Assembly (NCBI GenBank): GCA_018654575.1
Contig: JABILI010000014.1
Span: 62,001 to 126,000 of the forward strand
Direction of reading: 5' to 3'
Origin: Porticoccaceae bacterium
Lineage (GTDB): Bacteria > Pseudomonadota > Gammaproteobacteria > Pseudomonadales > Porticoccaceae
DNA length: 64,000 nucleotides
In this document: in pieces, positions 55,244-64,000 of the stretch
Position numbering within the stretch: position 1 is the stretch's first letter
How the letters are laid out: each line of letters opens with the position of its first letter
Notes under the pieces: model-generated
Seen by the model: only the letters and a program-made list of their open reading frames with translations
Database searches by the model: none
Told to the model about the DNA's origin: nothing
Program-made: the position numbers and the translations under genes

Positions 55244-56161
55244 TTATAAGTACTCGCTAAAAAAGGACCACACTTCTTCGCTGGCGTTGATATCTCGATT
55301 GCCGGACTGCGCGCGGACCCAATCCATAGGGTATTGCCACCAGGGTACCTGCGCACCTGGCCAATGATGACCGTCACCTTCAATAATATAAAACCAGACT
55401 TGCTGGTTGTTATCCTTCCTAAAGTAGCGCTCAAAGGTTATTGAACTGCCATCATTGGGGTCCTTGTCCTCAAGGTTAGTTGAGGTTTTCTCACTAAGAC
55501 CCATTGCTTTGACAAAAAACTGGGTCGAAGAAGGAAGGTCATAATAGGCGCCATATCCATCACTGTTATCCATATCACCCTCGAAAGGGGAGATATCATC
55601 TGCCGTCCCATGCATCTCAAGCAAAGGGATAGCCTTGCTTGTGTTGCAGGAGTCAGCGATACCCTTCATTAAAACACCGGTAATAGAGGCTACCGCGCGA
55701 AATATATCTGCTGATGTGCAGGCAAGCATATAACTCACCTCACCGCCATTTGACATGCCCGTAGCAAATGTTTTTGTGGGGCTTAAGCTATACCGTTGCC
55801 TGACATCAATGGTTAAATTTCGAATAAAGTCTAAGTCATCTACATCGGAGTCTTTGTGAAAATCATAACCGACATTAAAAAAAGTGTTCCCTCTTAGGTC
55901 TACTGTTCCTTGGGGGTAGACGACAACAAAGCCCTCGCGGTCGGCTATATCGTTCATTTTGGAGTAATCCATAATATATTTGGCCGCGCTAGTGTAGCCA
56001 TGAATCACCACCATTAAGGGCGCGTCTGGCTTCAAGTCAGCAGGCAGATGCAACCAATAGGTGCGCTGTAGCCCTTGGTGAGGAAACGTTTTTTCTCCCG
56101 TAAAGGCATCACCCACACTTAGCGGCGACACAAACAGTAAAGCGAGTAATAAAAATTTCAT
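55244..56161 (-). CDS. Secreted PHB-depolymerase/LpqC-family esterase
   Basis: The ATG at 56161 (MKFLLLALLF) gives a signal peptide; five extra codons are in the track. The alpha/beta-hydrolase has an oxyanion region LMVVIHGYTSAA, the nucleophile GMSNGGEVSYML, the Asp in EMHGTADDISPF and the His in EGDGHHWPGA. This is the esterase/depolymerase family of PhaZ and feruloyl esterase-like LpqC proteins. No substrate-binding domain is seen, so a polymeric substrate is not certain. It is 19 bases downstream of the serine hydrolase gene and may be in its operon. Confidence 0.86.
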   Translation of the reverse strand: MKFLLLALLFVSPLSVGDAFTGEKTFPHQGLQRTYWLHLPADLKPDAPLMVVIHGYTSAAKYIMDYSKMNDIADREGFVVVYPQGTVDLRGNTFFNVGYDFHKDSDVDDLDFIRNLTIDVRQRYSLSPTKTFATGMSNGGEVSYMLACTSADIFRAVASITGVLMKGIADSCNTSKAIPLLEMHGTADDISPFEGDMDNSDGYGAYYDLPSSTQFFVKAMGLSEKTSTNLEDKDPNDGSSITFERYFRKDNNQQVWFYIIEGDGHHWPGAQVPWWQYPMDWVRAQSGNRDINASEEVWSFFSEYL

Positions 56162-56180
56162 AACAGTCACCCTCAACAGG

Positions 56181-57374
56181 CTAACGCCGGCCGGCTTGGT
56201 GGGCGATGGATCTAAATAGGGCTAAATGGACCCAATCGCTGGATGGCGTATAAGTGGTGTCATTATAGTAAGGATTGGCCGACAACTTGGCGATCACAGT
56301 GTTAGTCTCACGATTGACATAAACATATTGATTGTAGACACCCATCGCCATGAACTCTCCCTCGTTGCCCGGCGGAATCCACCACTGGTACCCATAACCA
56401 AAATCAGGGCCTGGCTGCACATGTGGACCGTCTGGGGTGATCGAATCAGCCACCCAGGCCTTAGGCACGATCTGTTGGCCGTTTAAGGCCCCATTATGAA
56501 GATACATAGATCCTATCTTCGCAAAGTCGCGTAGCGTCAAGTTAAGGCCCCCTAGAGCCATCTCGGCGTTAGCACCGTCTGCAATCCAATACCCCTCATG
56601 CTCCATGCCCGCAGCGTCATAGAGATTTTCTTGCATATACTCGGTAATCCTTTGCCCCGTCGCGCGATTAAGTACCATACTCAGCACATGGGTATCTATA
56701 CTCACATAATGGTTTTTTGTGCCTGGTTTTACGCCGCGATTGAGGCCAGCGGCAAAAGCATCTTGTGAATTACCCAATGCAAAATCTCGGCCCCAGCGGT
56801 TAATGTCGCTATAAAAGTCGCCATAATCCTCGTTAAAAGCGATTCCAGATGACATCTGCAATGCATCTTTGATACGCACCCCTTCATAGCCAGAGCCCAC
56901 TAACTGAGGAGCGTAGAGGTCAACAGCCTGCTCAATACTGGTGATCTGGCCCTTATCAACAGCGATACCGATCAGTGCCGAGATAAACGACTTCGCCATA
57001 GACCAAGAGATATTCTGTGTTGTCTGGGTATTACCCAAAAAGTAATCCTCAGAAACAATGACATCGTCCTGAATAACCAAAAATCCCGTAGTCCAAGAGT
57101 CCTTAAGGAAAGCTTGGGTAGCATAATCTTGGTCATCGTAGCTGAAGTTGGAGGGCAGTGATCCTGATAGGTCGACCGTATAGCGATAAGGTTGATTGGA
57201 TTTTTCTAAACGCATGGCCGGCCAAATAGCCGTGGCCGAACGAAAGCTTTCGACAATTCTATCTTCATCAAACAGGTGTATGGTGAGGTATAGTGCTTGC
57301 ATCTTTGGATAGAACCAAACGCAGGCTAAGATTAGACCTACCGTTAAACTGACACCAATCCTTTTTATGGTCAC
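56181..57374 (-). CDS. Serine hydrolase, beta-lactamase/6-aminohexanoate-dimer hydrolase type
   Basis: The 397-residue protein has an N-terminal hydrophobic helix (VSLTVGLILACVWFY), so it is exported or anchored. The class C-like motif SxxK is in ISWSMAKSFISALIG, followed by a Tyr of the YxN-equivalent region in NHYVSIDTHVLS. GYGYQWWIPPG and YVNRETNTVIAKLS follow as in NylB-like hydrolases. Such enzymes cleave small esters or amides. The esterase downstream is on the same strand. Confidence 0.82.
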   Translation of the reverse strand: MTIKRIGVSLTVGLILACVWFYPKMQALYLTIHLFDEDRIVESFRSATAIWPAMRLEKSNQPYRYTVDLSGSLPSNFSYDDQDYATQAFLKDSWTTGFLVIQDDVIVSEDYFLGNTQTTQNISWSMAKSFISALIGIAVDKGQITSIEQAVDLYAPQLVGSGYEGVRIKDALQMSSGIAFNEDYGDFYSDINRWGRDFALGNSQDAFAAGLNRGVKPGTKNHYVSIDTHVLSMVLNRATGQRITEYMQENLYDAAGMEHEGYWIADGANAEMALGGLNLTLRDFAKIGSMYLHNGALNGQQIVPKAWVADSITPDGPHVQPGPDFGYGYQWWIPPGNEGEFMAMGVYNQYVYVNRETNTVIAKLSANPYYNDTTYTPSSDWVHLALFRSIAHQAGRR

Positions 57375-57487
57375 GACACATCCCTCAAAGTCATACAGTT
57401 GGGGTTGATAGCCTCTGAAAGCTCAAGATTAGACAGCATATACAATGAGTGCAACCTATTTCAAACCAATGGAAAACAGGCAGACAC

Positions 57488-57513
57488 AAAAAAGGGCGGA
57501 TAAAGATCCGCCC
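57488..57513 (-). terminator. Rho-independent terminator downstream of aceA
   Basis: GGGCGGAT-AAAG-ATCCGCCC forms an eight-base-pair, GC-rich stem; the plus-strand AAAAAA before it gives a U-run on the minus strand. It ends aceA transcription before the serine hydrolase promoter region. Confidence 0.92.
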
Positions 57514-57538
57514 TCAATCGATACTAACTAATTTAAAC

Positions 57539-59119
57539 CTAGAACTGGTTCATTGTGTTGTCTTTACCTGACGCCTTAAGTGCAGCTTCACCGGCAAAGA
57601 ACTCTTTGTGGTCATCACCCATGTCAGACCCGGCCATGTTTTGATGTTTAACACAGGCGATACCCTGACGAATTTCCTTGCGTTGCACGCCAGCAACGTA
57701 ACCCAGCATGCCTTGTTCGCCAAAGTAATCCTTAGCAAGGTTGTTAGTAGACAGGGCAGCGGTGTGGTACGTAGGCAGCGTAATCAAATGGTGGAAAATT
57801 CCAGCACCCTTAGCCGCATCCGCTTGGAAAGTGCGAATCTTTTCATCCGCCTCTACACCCAAGTCAGTCACGTCATAAACGGCATTCATGAGGTCTGCAC
57901 GGTCATAGTTTGAAACATCTTGGCCGGCTTCAGACCATGCATCAAAGATCTGCTGACGGAAGTTAAGTGTCCAGTTAAACGACGGGCTATTGTTGTAGAC
58001 AAGTTTAGCGTTAGGTACGGCTTTACGAATCTCATCAACCATGGCGCCAATCTGACCGATATGAGGCTTCTCGGTCTCAATCCAAATCATATCTGCGCCG
58101 TTCTGCAGGCTAGTAATAGAGTCCAGTATGCATCGTGCTTCGCCTGTGCCAGCCTTAAACTGGAATAGGTTACTTGGCAGACGTTTAGGCCGAACCAGCT
58201 TGCCATTTTGGTTAATCACTACATCACCATTTTTCATGTCTGCTGGCGTTACTTCTTCAACATCTAAGAACGCGTTGTACTGATCACCCAAATCGCCTGG
58301 CTCGTTGGTCACTGCGATTTGTTTGGTTAGGCCTGCACCCAATGAATCTGTACGGGCAACAATCACACCCTCATCAATGCCTAATTCAAGGAAGGCATAG
58401 CGAACAGCGTTAATTTTAGCTAAGAAGTCAGAATGAGGAACAGTCACCTTACCGTCCTGGTGACCACATTGCTTTTCATCAGAGACTTGGTTCTCAATCT
58501 GAATACAACAGGCGCCAGCTTCAATCATCTGCTTCGCCATAAGGTAAGTAGCTTCAGCGTTACCAAAACCCGCATCAATATCAGCAATAATTGGCACTAT
58601 GTGAGTTTCAAAATTATCGATCTGGGCTTTAATAGCCACTTTAGCATCGCCCTGAGCTGCATCTAACTGGCGAAATAGACCCGCTAGTTCACGAGCATCT
58701 GCCTGACGTAGGAAGGTATAGAGCTCAGCGATAAGAGACGCCACCGACGTCTTCTCGTGCATAGACTGATCGGGAAGAGGTCCGAACTCAGATCGCAGCG
58801 CTGCAACCATCCATCCTGACAGGTAAAGGTACTTCTTCTTCGTGGTACCGAAATGCTTTTTGATGGCGATCAGCTTCTGCTGTCCAATAAATCCATGCCA
58901 GCAACCCAGTGATTGAGTATAAGCGGCAGGGTCAGCATCGTACTCATCCATGTCCGCACGCATTATGCCAGCGGTGTATTTGGCAATCTCAAGACCCGTT
59001 TTGAAGCGGTTTTGAGCGCGCATACGGGCGGCGGAGTCAGCATCGATAGCGCTCCAGTTGCCCTTATTGTCTTCTATGACTTTTGCCAAATCGGCTGAAT
59101 CCTGGTTGAAAGTTGACAT
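57539..59119 (-). CDS. aceA: Isocitrate lyase (large, Pseudomonas-type)
   Basis: Isocitrate lyase splits isocitrate into glyoxylate and succinate. The ATG at 59119 (MSTFNQDSADL) is chosen; the track adds 19 residues. The 526-residue length is that of the Pseudomonas-type enzyme, longer than E. coli AceA. The active-site Cys motif is SDEKQCGHQDGKV, preceded by IIADIDAGFGNAEATYL and followed by VIVARTDSLGAG. It works with malate synthase G encoded nearby, and a LysR-type regulator is divergent from it. Confidence 0.94.
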   Translation of the reverse strand: MSTFNQDSADLAKVIEDNKGNWSAIDADSAARMRAQNRFKTGLEIAKYTAGIMRADMDEYDADPAAYTQSLGCWHGFIGQQKLIAIKKHFGTTKKKYLYLSGWMVAALRSEFGPLPDQSMHEKTSVASLIAELYTFLRQADARELAGLFRQLDAAQGDAKVAIKAQIDNFETHIVPIIADIDAGFGNAEATYLMAKQMIEAGACCIQIENQVSDEKQCGHQDGKVTVPHSDFLAKINAVRYAFLELGIDEGVIVARTDSLGAGLTKQIAVTNEPGDLGDQYNAFLDVEEVTPADMKNGDVVINQNGKLVRPKRLPSNLFQFKAGTGEARCILDSITSLQNGADMIWIETEKPHIGQIGAMVDEIRKAVPNAKLVYNNSPSFNWTLNFRQQIFDAWSEAGQDVSNYDRADLMNAVYDVTDLGVEADEKIRTFQADAAKGAGIFHHLITLPTYHTAALSTNNLAKDYFGEQGMLGYVAGVQRKEIRQGIACVKHQNMAGSDMGDDHKEFFAGEAALKASGKDNTMNQF

Positions 59120-59222
59120 GTAAACAAACCTTATTTTGGTTGTGAAATTTGACTGTGGCCCTATTTTAGGTATCATGCCGTCATTATCCTAGTTTATCAT
59201 TTCTATCTTGAGTATTTTTTGT

Positions 59223-60164
59223 ATGAATATGTCTAAAGTGGATTTAAATCTCCTCGTTTACCTTGATGTGCTACTTCGCGAATGTAACGTAACCCGCGCG
59301 GCAGAAGAGCTGGGTATAAGTCAACCCGCCATGTCAAACAGCTTACGACGGTTAAGAGACCTGTTTAATGATCCTATTTTGGTCCGCACCAGCGACGGTA
59401 TGACGCCTACAGCGCGGGCGCTAGAGTTACAGCCATTAGTTCGTTCAGTCCTAGCTGCTGCAGAGCTAGCTGTTTTACCTAAGACTGACTTTGATCCTGG
59501 TGTTTCAAGCCGAATATTTCGCATCATGGCAAGTGACTACACTGAATCGACGCTGTTACCCGTTCTACTGACCAGCCTGCGTAAACAGGCTCCTGGCATT
59601 CGTTTAGATATCATGACCCCCAGTGATGTGAGTTTTCATGACGTTGAAAGGGGCAAGGTTGACCTCGTTATCAACCGATTTGACACATTGCCCCAATCTT
59701 TCCACCAGGTACACCTCTGGGATGATAGCTTTTCCTGCGTAGTGAGCGCCAAAAACCCTGTTACCAAAAACTGGAATCTTGATTCATACCTCTCAAGCAA
59801 ACATGTCTGGGTTAGTAAAACCGGCATGGGCGTAGGTGTGGGAATGAGCCCGGACGACGTGCAACGGCTAGGCTGGGTCGATGATGCTCTAGAGAAGATC
59901 GGTGCAAAACGAGACATTACCGTGTTTACACGACATTACCAGGCCGCGCTCTTTTTGGGCGAGCAAGACGATCTCATCGTCACCTTGCCATCGATGGCCG
60001 CTCAAAGGCTAAAAGATGACGCAAGCGTCGTTGTGTTGGAGCCACCGTTTGAAATTCCACGCTTACGCCTAAAAATGGTCTGGAGCCCGTTACTGCAGCA
60101 CGATCCAGGCCACAGGTGGATGAGGCAGCTAATCAAAAAGGTCTCCGAGGAAATGCTTCGTTAA
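59223..60164 (+). CDS. LysR-family transcriptional regulator, divergent from aceA
   Basis: The ATG at 59223 (MNMSKVDLNLL) is preferred to the TTG in the track; ATG at 59229 is also possible. The N-terminal helix-turn-helix is CNVTRAAEELGISQPAMSNSL, followed by FNDPILVRTSDGMTPT. The C-terminal part is a type 2 periplasmic-binding fold. This NodD-like DLNLLVYLDVLL opening is typical of one LTTR branch. Its divergent placement next to aceA and ahead of glcB suggests control of the glyoxylate shunt; the effector is unknown. Confidence 0.87.
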   Translation: MNMSKVDLNLLVYLDVLLRECNVTRAAEELGISQPAMSNSLRRLRDLFNDPILVRTSDGMTPTARALELQPLVRSVLAAAELAVLPKTDFDPGVSSRIFRIMASDYTESTLLPVLLTSLRKQAPGIRLDIMTPSDVSFHDVERGKVDLVINRFDTLPQSFHQVHLWDDSFSCVVSAKNPVTKNWNLDSYLSSKHVWVSKTGMGVGVGMSPDDVQRLGWVDDALEKIGAKRDITVFTRHYQAALFLGEQDDLIVTLPSMAAQRLKDDASVVVLEPPFEIPRLRLKMVWSPLLQHDPGHRWMRQLIKKVSEEMLR

Positions 60165-60287
60165 CCCGCAACTATGGAATCTAGTATCTACTTCCTGAAT
60201 AGCAGGGATATAGGCAATAGATTTGGAAAATCTTGGTTGAGTCAATAAACTTAGAGCAAGTGTTTTAATTGCCGGAGAAACAGCACC

Positions 60288-62450
60288 ATGAGCCAACGCA
60301 TTGAAGAATCAGGCCTACAGGTCGCCAAACCAATCCACGATCTTGTTAATCAAGCGATCCTGCCAGGTACTGGTGTCAGTGAAAGCGCTTTCTGGGTGGG
60401 TTTCGCAGCTATCTTAGCCGAATTCGGGCCTAGAAATAGAGCCCTTTTAGACAAGCGTGACCAGCTCCAAGCCCAGATAGACCAGTGGCATAGCGAAAAC
60501 AGCGACGGGTTTGAATTTGCCCAGTACAAAGCCTTTCTGCAAGAGATCGGCTATTTGGTTCCAGAAGGGGGCGACTTTGCTGTAAGCCCCGACAATGTCG
60601 ACACAGAAATTGCCGTGCAAGCTGGGCCACAGCTAGTAGTGCCCATCATGAATGCTCGATTTGCACTTAACGCGGTCAATGCCCGCTGGGGCAGTCTATA
60701 CGACGCGCTTTATGGCAACGATGTGATCTCAGAAGAAGAGGGAGCCGAGAAAGCCGGTGCCTATAATCCGGCACGAGGTCAAAAGGTTATCGATTACGGT
60801 CGAGATTTCCTCGATGACGCTGCGCCACTGTCTAGCGGTTCTCATCACCAAGCTACCCGCTATACTGTGGTGGAAAGGCAGCTAAAGGTTCAATTAGAGA
60901 GCGGGAGTAACACGACTTTGCAGGTGCCAGAGCAGCTATCTGGGTATCTCGGTGATACTGATAATCCATCCTCTATTCTAATAAAAAACAATAACTTATA
61001 TTTAGAACTTCAAGTAGACTGCGATCATCAAATTGGCGCATCTGATAAGGCAGGCGTTATGGATATTGTCCTAGAGTCAGCGCTAACCACGATTATGGAT
61101 TGTGAAGACTCCGTTGCTGCGGTAGATGCTGAGGACAAGGCACTGGCGTACGGTAATTGGCTTGGGTTGATTAAGGGAACCCTAGAAGAAACTATTACTC
61201 GTGGTGACACCAGTTTTGTCCGATCAATGAACGCAGACCGTACCTATACCGCCCCCGACGGCTCTGACCTTACTCTTAACGGCCGCAGTCTGATGTTTAT
61301 AAGGAACGTGGGCCACTTAATGACCAACCCAGCGATCTTAGATGCTCAGGGCAGCGAAATCCCCGAAGGGATCATGGATGGTGTCATTAGCAGCCTAATA
61401 TCTCTTCATGACATCAATAATCAGTCGAAGCTGACTAATTCGGCAGCTGGCAGCATCTACATCGTAAAACCTAAGATGCACGGGCCAGAAGAAGTGGCCT
61501 TTACCAACGACTTGTTCGACGCTATCGAAGACCTGCTAGGCCTTGCCAGGCATACGATCAAGGTTGGCATAATGGACGAGGAGCGTCGCACGTCAGTTAA
61601 CTTAACAGAGTGTATTCGTGCAGCCAAAGGCCGTGTGGTCTTTATTAATACGGGCTTCCTAGACCGAACCGGCGACGAAATCCACACTAGTATGCTCGCC
61701 GGAGCGTTTGCGCTGAAGGGTGACCTTAAAAAGATGGCATGGATAACAGCCTATGAGGACAACAATGTCGATGTTGGCTTGGCCTGCGGCCTAAAGGGCA
61801 AGGCGCAGATAGGCAAAGGGATGTGGGCCATACCAGACAACATGGCAGAGATGATGGCGGTGAAGATTGGTCACCCCAAGGCCGGCGCTAATACCGCCTG
61901 GGTACCCTCGCCAACGGCGGCAACCCTACACGCAATGCATTATCACCAAATTAACGTGCCCGTGCTCCAAGAGACGTTAAAAACGCGCCTAAAAGCTAAT
62001 GTCGACGATATCTTGACGATTCCGCTGCTTGGCGACCAACATCTCACAGAGGAAGATATTCAGCTTGAATTGGACAATAACGTCCAAGGAATGCTCGGCT
62101 ACGTTGTTCGCTGGGTAGAGCAGGGTGTCGGTTGCTCTAAGGTGCCCGATATCAATAACGTCGGGCTCATGGAAGATCGCGCAACCTTGCGTATTTCAAG
62201 CCAACATATTGCCAATTGGCTACATCATGGTATCTGCTCTAGCGAACAGGTCATGGAAACACTTAAACGTATGGCGATTGTGGTTGACGGCCAGAACAGT
62301 AGCGATCCAGAATACGTCGCAATGAGCACCAATTTTGACACCAGCATAGCCTTTAGTGCCGCTTGCGACTTGGTATACAAGGGTTTAGAGCAGCCCAGTG
62401 GTTATACAGAACCACTGTTGCACCGCTATCGCCAAAAAGTAAAAGGGTAA
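60288..62450 (+). CDS. glcB: Malate synthase G
   Basis: Malate synthase G condenses glyoxylate with acetyl-CoA to malate. The 720-residue length fits the monomeric G isoform. The sequence shows [81 protein letters not shown] (active-site Arg and Glu) and [15 protein letters not shown]. It completes the glyoxylate shunt with aceA and allows growth on acetate or fatty acids; the fadB-like gene nearby fits this. It is followed after 27 bases by rraA. Confidence 0.96.
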   Translation: MSQRIEESGLQVAKPIHDLVNQAILPGTGVSESAFWVGFAAILAEFGPRNRALLDKRDQLQAQIDQWHSENSDGFEFAQYKAFLQEIGYLVPEGGDFAVSPDNVDTEIAVQAGPQLVVPIMNARFALNAVNARWGSLYDALYGNDVISEEEGAEKAGAYNPARGQKVIDYGRDFLDDAAPLSSGSHHQATRYTVVERQLKVQLESGSNTTLQVPEQLSGYLGDTDNPSSILIKNNNLYLELQVDCDHQIGASDKAGVMDIVLESALTTIMDCEDSVAAVDAEDKALAYGNWLGLIKGTLEETITRGDTSFVRSMNADRTYTAPDGSDLTLNGRSLMFIRNVGHLMTNPAILDAQGSEIPEGIMDGVISSLISLHDINNQSKLTNSAAGSIYIVKPKMHGPEEVAFTNDLFDAIEDLLGLARHTIKVGIMDEERRTSVNLTECIRAAKGRVVFINTGFLDRTGDEIHTSMLAGAFALKGDLKKMAWITAYEDNNVDVGLACGLKGKAQIGKGMWAIPDNMAEMMAVKIGHPKAGANTAWVPSPTAATLHAMHYHQINVPVLQETLKTRLKANVDDILTIPLLGDQHLTEEDIQLELDNNVQGMLGYVVRWVEQGVGCSKVPDINNVGLMEDRATLRISSQHIANWLHHGICSSEQVMETLKRMAIVVDGQNSSDPEYVAMSTNFDTSIAFSAACDLVYKGLEQPSGYTEPLLHRYRQKVKG

Positions 62451-62477
62451 ACTTATGGCCCAGAGGAAAACTACAGC

Positions 62478-62954
62478 ATGAGATCTACACCAGACCTTTG
62501 CGATGAGCACCCAGATGCAATTAGCGTCGCTGAGCCCATTTTTAGTAATTTTGGGGGGCGCGAACGGTTTGGCGGGCAGGTGGTGACCGTTAAATGCTTC
62601 GAAGACAACAGTCTAGTCAAAGAACTTGTCGGCACCCAAGGCGAGGACCGCGTTTTGGTGGTTGATGCCGGTGGCAGCATGCGCAGGGCCTGCCTTGGTG
62701 ACATCTTAGCTGAAAAAGCTTCCAACAACGGCTGGGCTGGTATTATCATCTATGGCTGCATTCGCGATGTCGACGAAATTATGTTGACTGATATCGGCGT
62801 GCAAGCACTGGGGTTACACCCAATGAAAACCGAGAAAAAAGGCATAGGCGAACAGGGTATTAGCGTGACGTTCGCGGGTATCACTATTAATCCAGGTGAC
62901 TATCTCTATGCTGACAACAATGGCATTATTGTTTCCAAACAGCCGCTTAAATAA
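62478..62954 (+). CDS. rraA: RraA-type protein (ribonuclease E activity regulator A)
   Basis: The 158-residue protein matches RraA, which binds the C-terminal scaffold of RNase E and lowers its activity in E. coli. It contains [53 protein letters not shown] and [15 protein letters not shown]. Some family members act as hydroxymethylglutarate/oxaloacetate aldolases; the GxxxD-like residues for metal binding are conserved, so that activity is possible. It lies downstream of glcB on the same strand. Confidence 0.9.
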   Translation: MRSTPDLCDEHPDAISVAEPIFSNFGGRERFGGQVVTVKCFEDNSLVKELVGTQGEDRVLVVDAGGSMRRACLGDILAEKASNNGWAGIIIYGCIRDVDEIMLTDIGVQALGLHPMKTEKKGIGEQGISVTFAGITINPGDYLYADNNGIIVSKQPLK

Positions 62955-63006
62955 CATCGTTTGCTTTGCAGGCAGACAACCTTAGACATCTCGATAGGTG
63001 GGTCAA

Positions 63007-63576
63007 ATGTTCCAAGTAGGAGTACTACTGCTGGCCGCAGGGGCAAGCCGCCGATTTGGCGGTGATAAACGCGCCGCCGTCATGCCCAATGGTAAGACTG
63101 TTTTAGCGACGACCCTAGACAATATCAAACAAGCTGGCTTTCCCTACAAGCTATGCCTTACGGACTCTGACAGAGACCTGGCATCCACTCTTGGGCTAGA
63201 GCAGCAACAACTAATTTTCTGTCGAAATGCCGCCACGGGTATGGGTGCAACCTTGGCCGAAGGCATGGCTCAAATAGGGGGCTGGCAGGGCGTTATTATC
63301 GCGTTGGGTGACATGCCGTGGGTTCAGTCTCAAACATACAGTACACTAAGAGACTCCCTTGCCAAAGATACCCTCTGCATACCCACCTATGAAGGAAGGA
63401 GGGGCAATCCGGTCGCCTTTGGCGCGCAGTTTTATGATGATTTACGACATTCCAGCGGGGACAGAGGTGCTCGTGATTTGATCGACCGTCATCCCAGTGC
63501 GGTCAATCTGATTGCTGTCGATGACAGAGGGATTCTGCGTGATATTGACCACCTGCAAGATATCCAGCCAAACTAG
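63007..63576 (+). CDS. MobA/MocA-like nucleotidyltransferase
   Basis: The ATG at 63007 follows AGGTGGG; the track GTG at 62998 is three codons earlier. The 189-residue protein has the nucleotidyltransferase signature VLLLAAGASRRFGGDKRAA, the metal-binding ALGDMPWV and GRRGNPVAFGAQFY. The pattern is that of MocA/MobA-type enzymes adding CMP or GMP to molybdenum cofactor. No molybdoenzyme or XdhC-type gene is nearby, so cofactor specificity is left open. It converges with the agmatinase-like gene (four-base overlap). Confidence 0.82.
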   Translation: MFQVGVLLLAAGASRRFGGDKRAAVMPNGKTVLATTLDNIKQAGFPYKLCLTDSDRDLASTLGLEQQQLIFCRNAATGMGATLAEGMAQIGGWQGVIIALGDMPWVQSQTYSTLRDSLAKDTLCIPTYEGRRGNPVAFGAQFYDDLRHSSGDRGARDLIDRHPSAVNLIAVDDRGILRDIDHLQDIQPN

Positions 63577-64000
63577 CTCCTACGAATACACCCAGGCATA
63601 CTGCAAAGCATCTCAAAAATCAGATTAGCAGCAAGCAATGATGTATTGCCACTGGTGTCATAAGGTGGCGAAACCTCTACCAAGTCAGACCCGACCAAAT
63701 TTAACCCATGAGAACCACGAATAACCTCCAAACCCTGCGATGATACCAGTCCACCGGCCTCCGGAGTGCCGGTTCCTGGGGCAACTGAAGGGTCCAGACC
63801 GTCGATATCAAAACTTAAATAGGTCGGCATATCGGCACCTACTTTCACTCTAAAGGCATCCATCAAAGGCGCCAGAGACTTGTACCAGCATTCTTCACCA
63901 GTCACTACCTGAACACCCTGGTCAGCAGCCCAATCGAAATCCTCGGCGGTATAGCCGGTGGCTCGTGGCCCGATTTGAATCATTTTATGAGGGTCAACCA
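63573..64000 (-). CDS. Agmatinase/ureohydrolase family protein, partial (5' end outside window)
   Basis: The frame stays open to the window edge, so the 136-residue track entry is only the C-terminal part; codons upstream read VDPHK and then MIQIGPRATGY. The ureohydrolase manganese motif is complete in YLSFDIDGLDPSVAPGTGTPEAGG, and VEVSPPYDTSGNTSLLAA closes the fold. This is the agmatinase/guanidinobutyrase branch. Which guanidino compound is hydrolysed cannot be decided without the N-terminus. Confidence 0.88.
   Translation of the reverse strand, partial: VDPHKMIQIGPRATGYTAEDFDWAADQGVQVVTGEECWYKSLAPLMDAFRVKVGADMPTYLSFDIDGLDPSVAPGTGTPEAGGLVSSQGLEVIRGSHGLNLVGSDLVEVSPPYDTSGNTSLLAANLIFEMLCSMPGCIRRS

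Overview
The window looks like chromosomal DNA of a free-living, probably marine gammaproteobacterium of the Cellvibrionales/OMG type. This is inferred from gene content and synteny: rsmJ, cmoM, tusE next to yccA, lpxH-ppiB divergent from glnS-cysS with folD nearby, Pseudomonas-like isocitrate lyase with malate synthase G, and tRNA-Pro/Arg/His organisation. There is no rRNA, CRISPR array or insertion sequence.

Positions 1-28.5 kb are densely packed housekeeping genes: a partial metallo-beta-lactamase-fold gene, a small leucine-rich lipoprotein, rsmJ, a drug/metabolite transporter, dapE, cmoM, a membrane-anchored DnaJ-like protein, DAHP synthase, an AddAB-like helicase/nuclease pair, rmuC, a DUF2489-type protein, trmA, phhB, tusE, yccA, lpxH, ppiB, glnS, cysS, a glycerophosphodiester phosphodiesterase, a crotonase-like protein, folD, a Tat-exported SDR, a cysteine desulfurase-like enzyme, two small membrane/START-like genes, then tRNA-His and tRNA-Arg.

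Positions 28,483-50,247 are a 21.8 kb integrated element. It is bounded by a perfect 18-bp direct repeat that is the 3' end of tRNA-Pro(TGG). It has a tyrosine integrase at the left end, a predicted family-A polymerase-like protein at the right end, and a 21-bp direct repeat (TGTCTAGAA-AAC-TGTCTAGAA) just inside both ends. The cargo is a low-oxygen respiration module: a full ccoNOQPGHIS operon for a cbb3 oxidase plus a Yip1-like gene, an FNR/ANR regulator with all four iron-sulfur cysteines, a copper nitrite reductase fused to cytochrome c, nirV, an SCO-like copper protein, a porin, a PhyH-family dioxygenase, an acyl-CoA dehydrogenase and a truncated eptA. FNR boxes lie upstream of ccoN (perfect), the porin (9/10) and nirK (8/10). 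The insertion separated tRNA-Pro, which keeps its strong promoter, from tRNA-Arg and tRNA-His, which originally lay about 22 nt downstream. Those two tRNAs may now depend on an outward promoter in the element.

Positions 50.3-64 kb return to ordinary chromosome: a secreted beta-propeller-like protein, a methyltransferase, a FadB/FadJ-type multifunctional enzyme, an esterase, a serine hydrolase, and a glyoxylate-shunt cluster (aceA, a divergent LysR regulator, glcB) followed by rraA, a MobA/MocA-like nucleotidyltransferase and a partial agmatinase-family gene.
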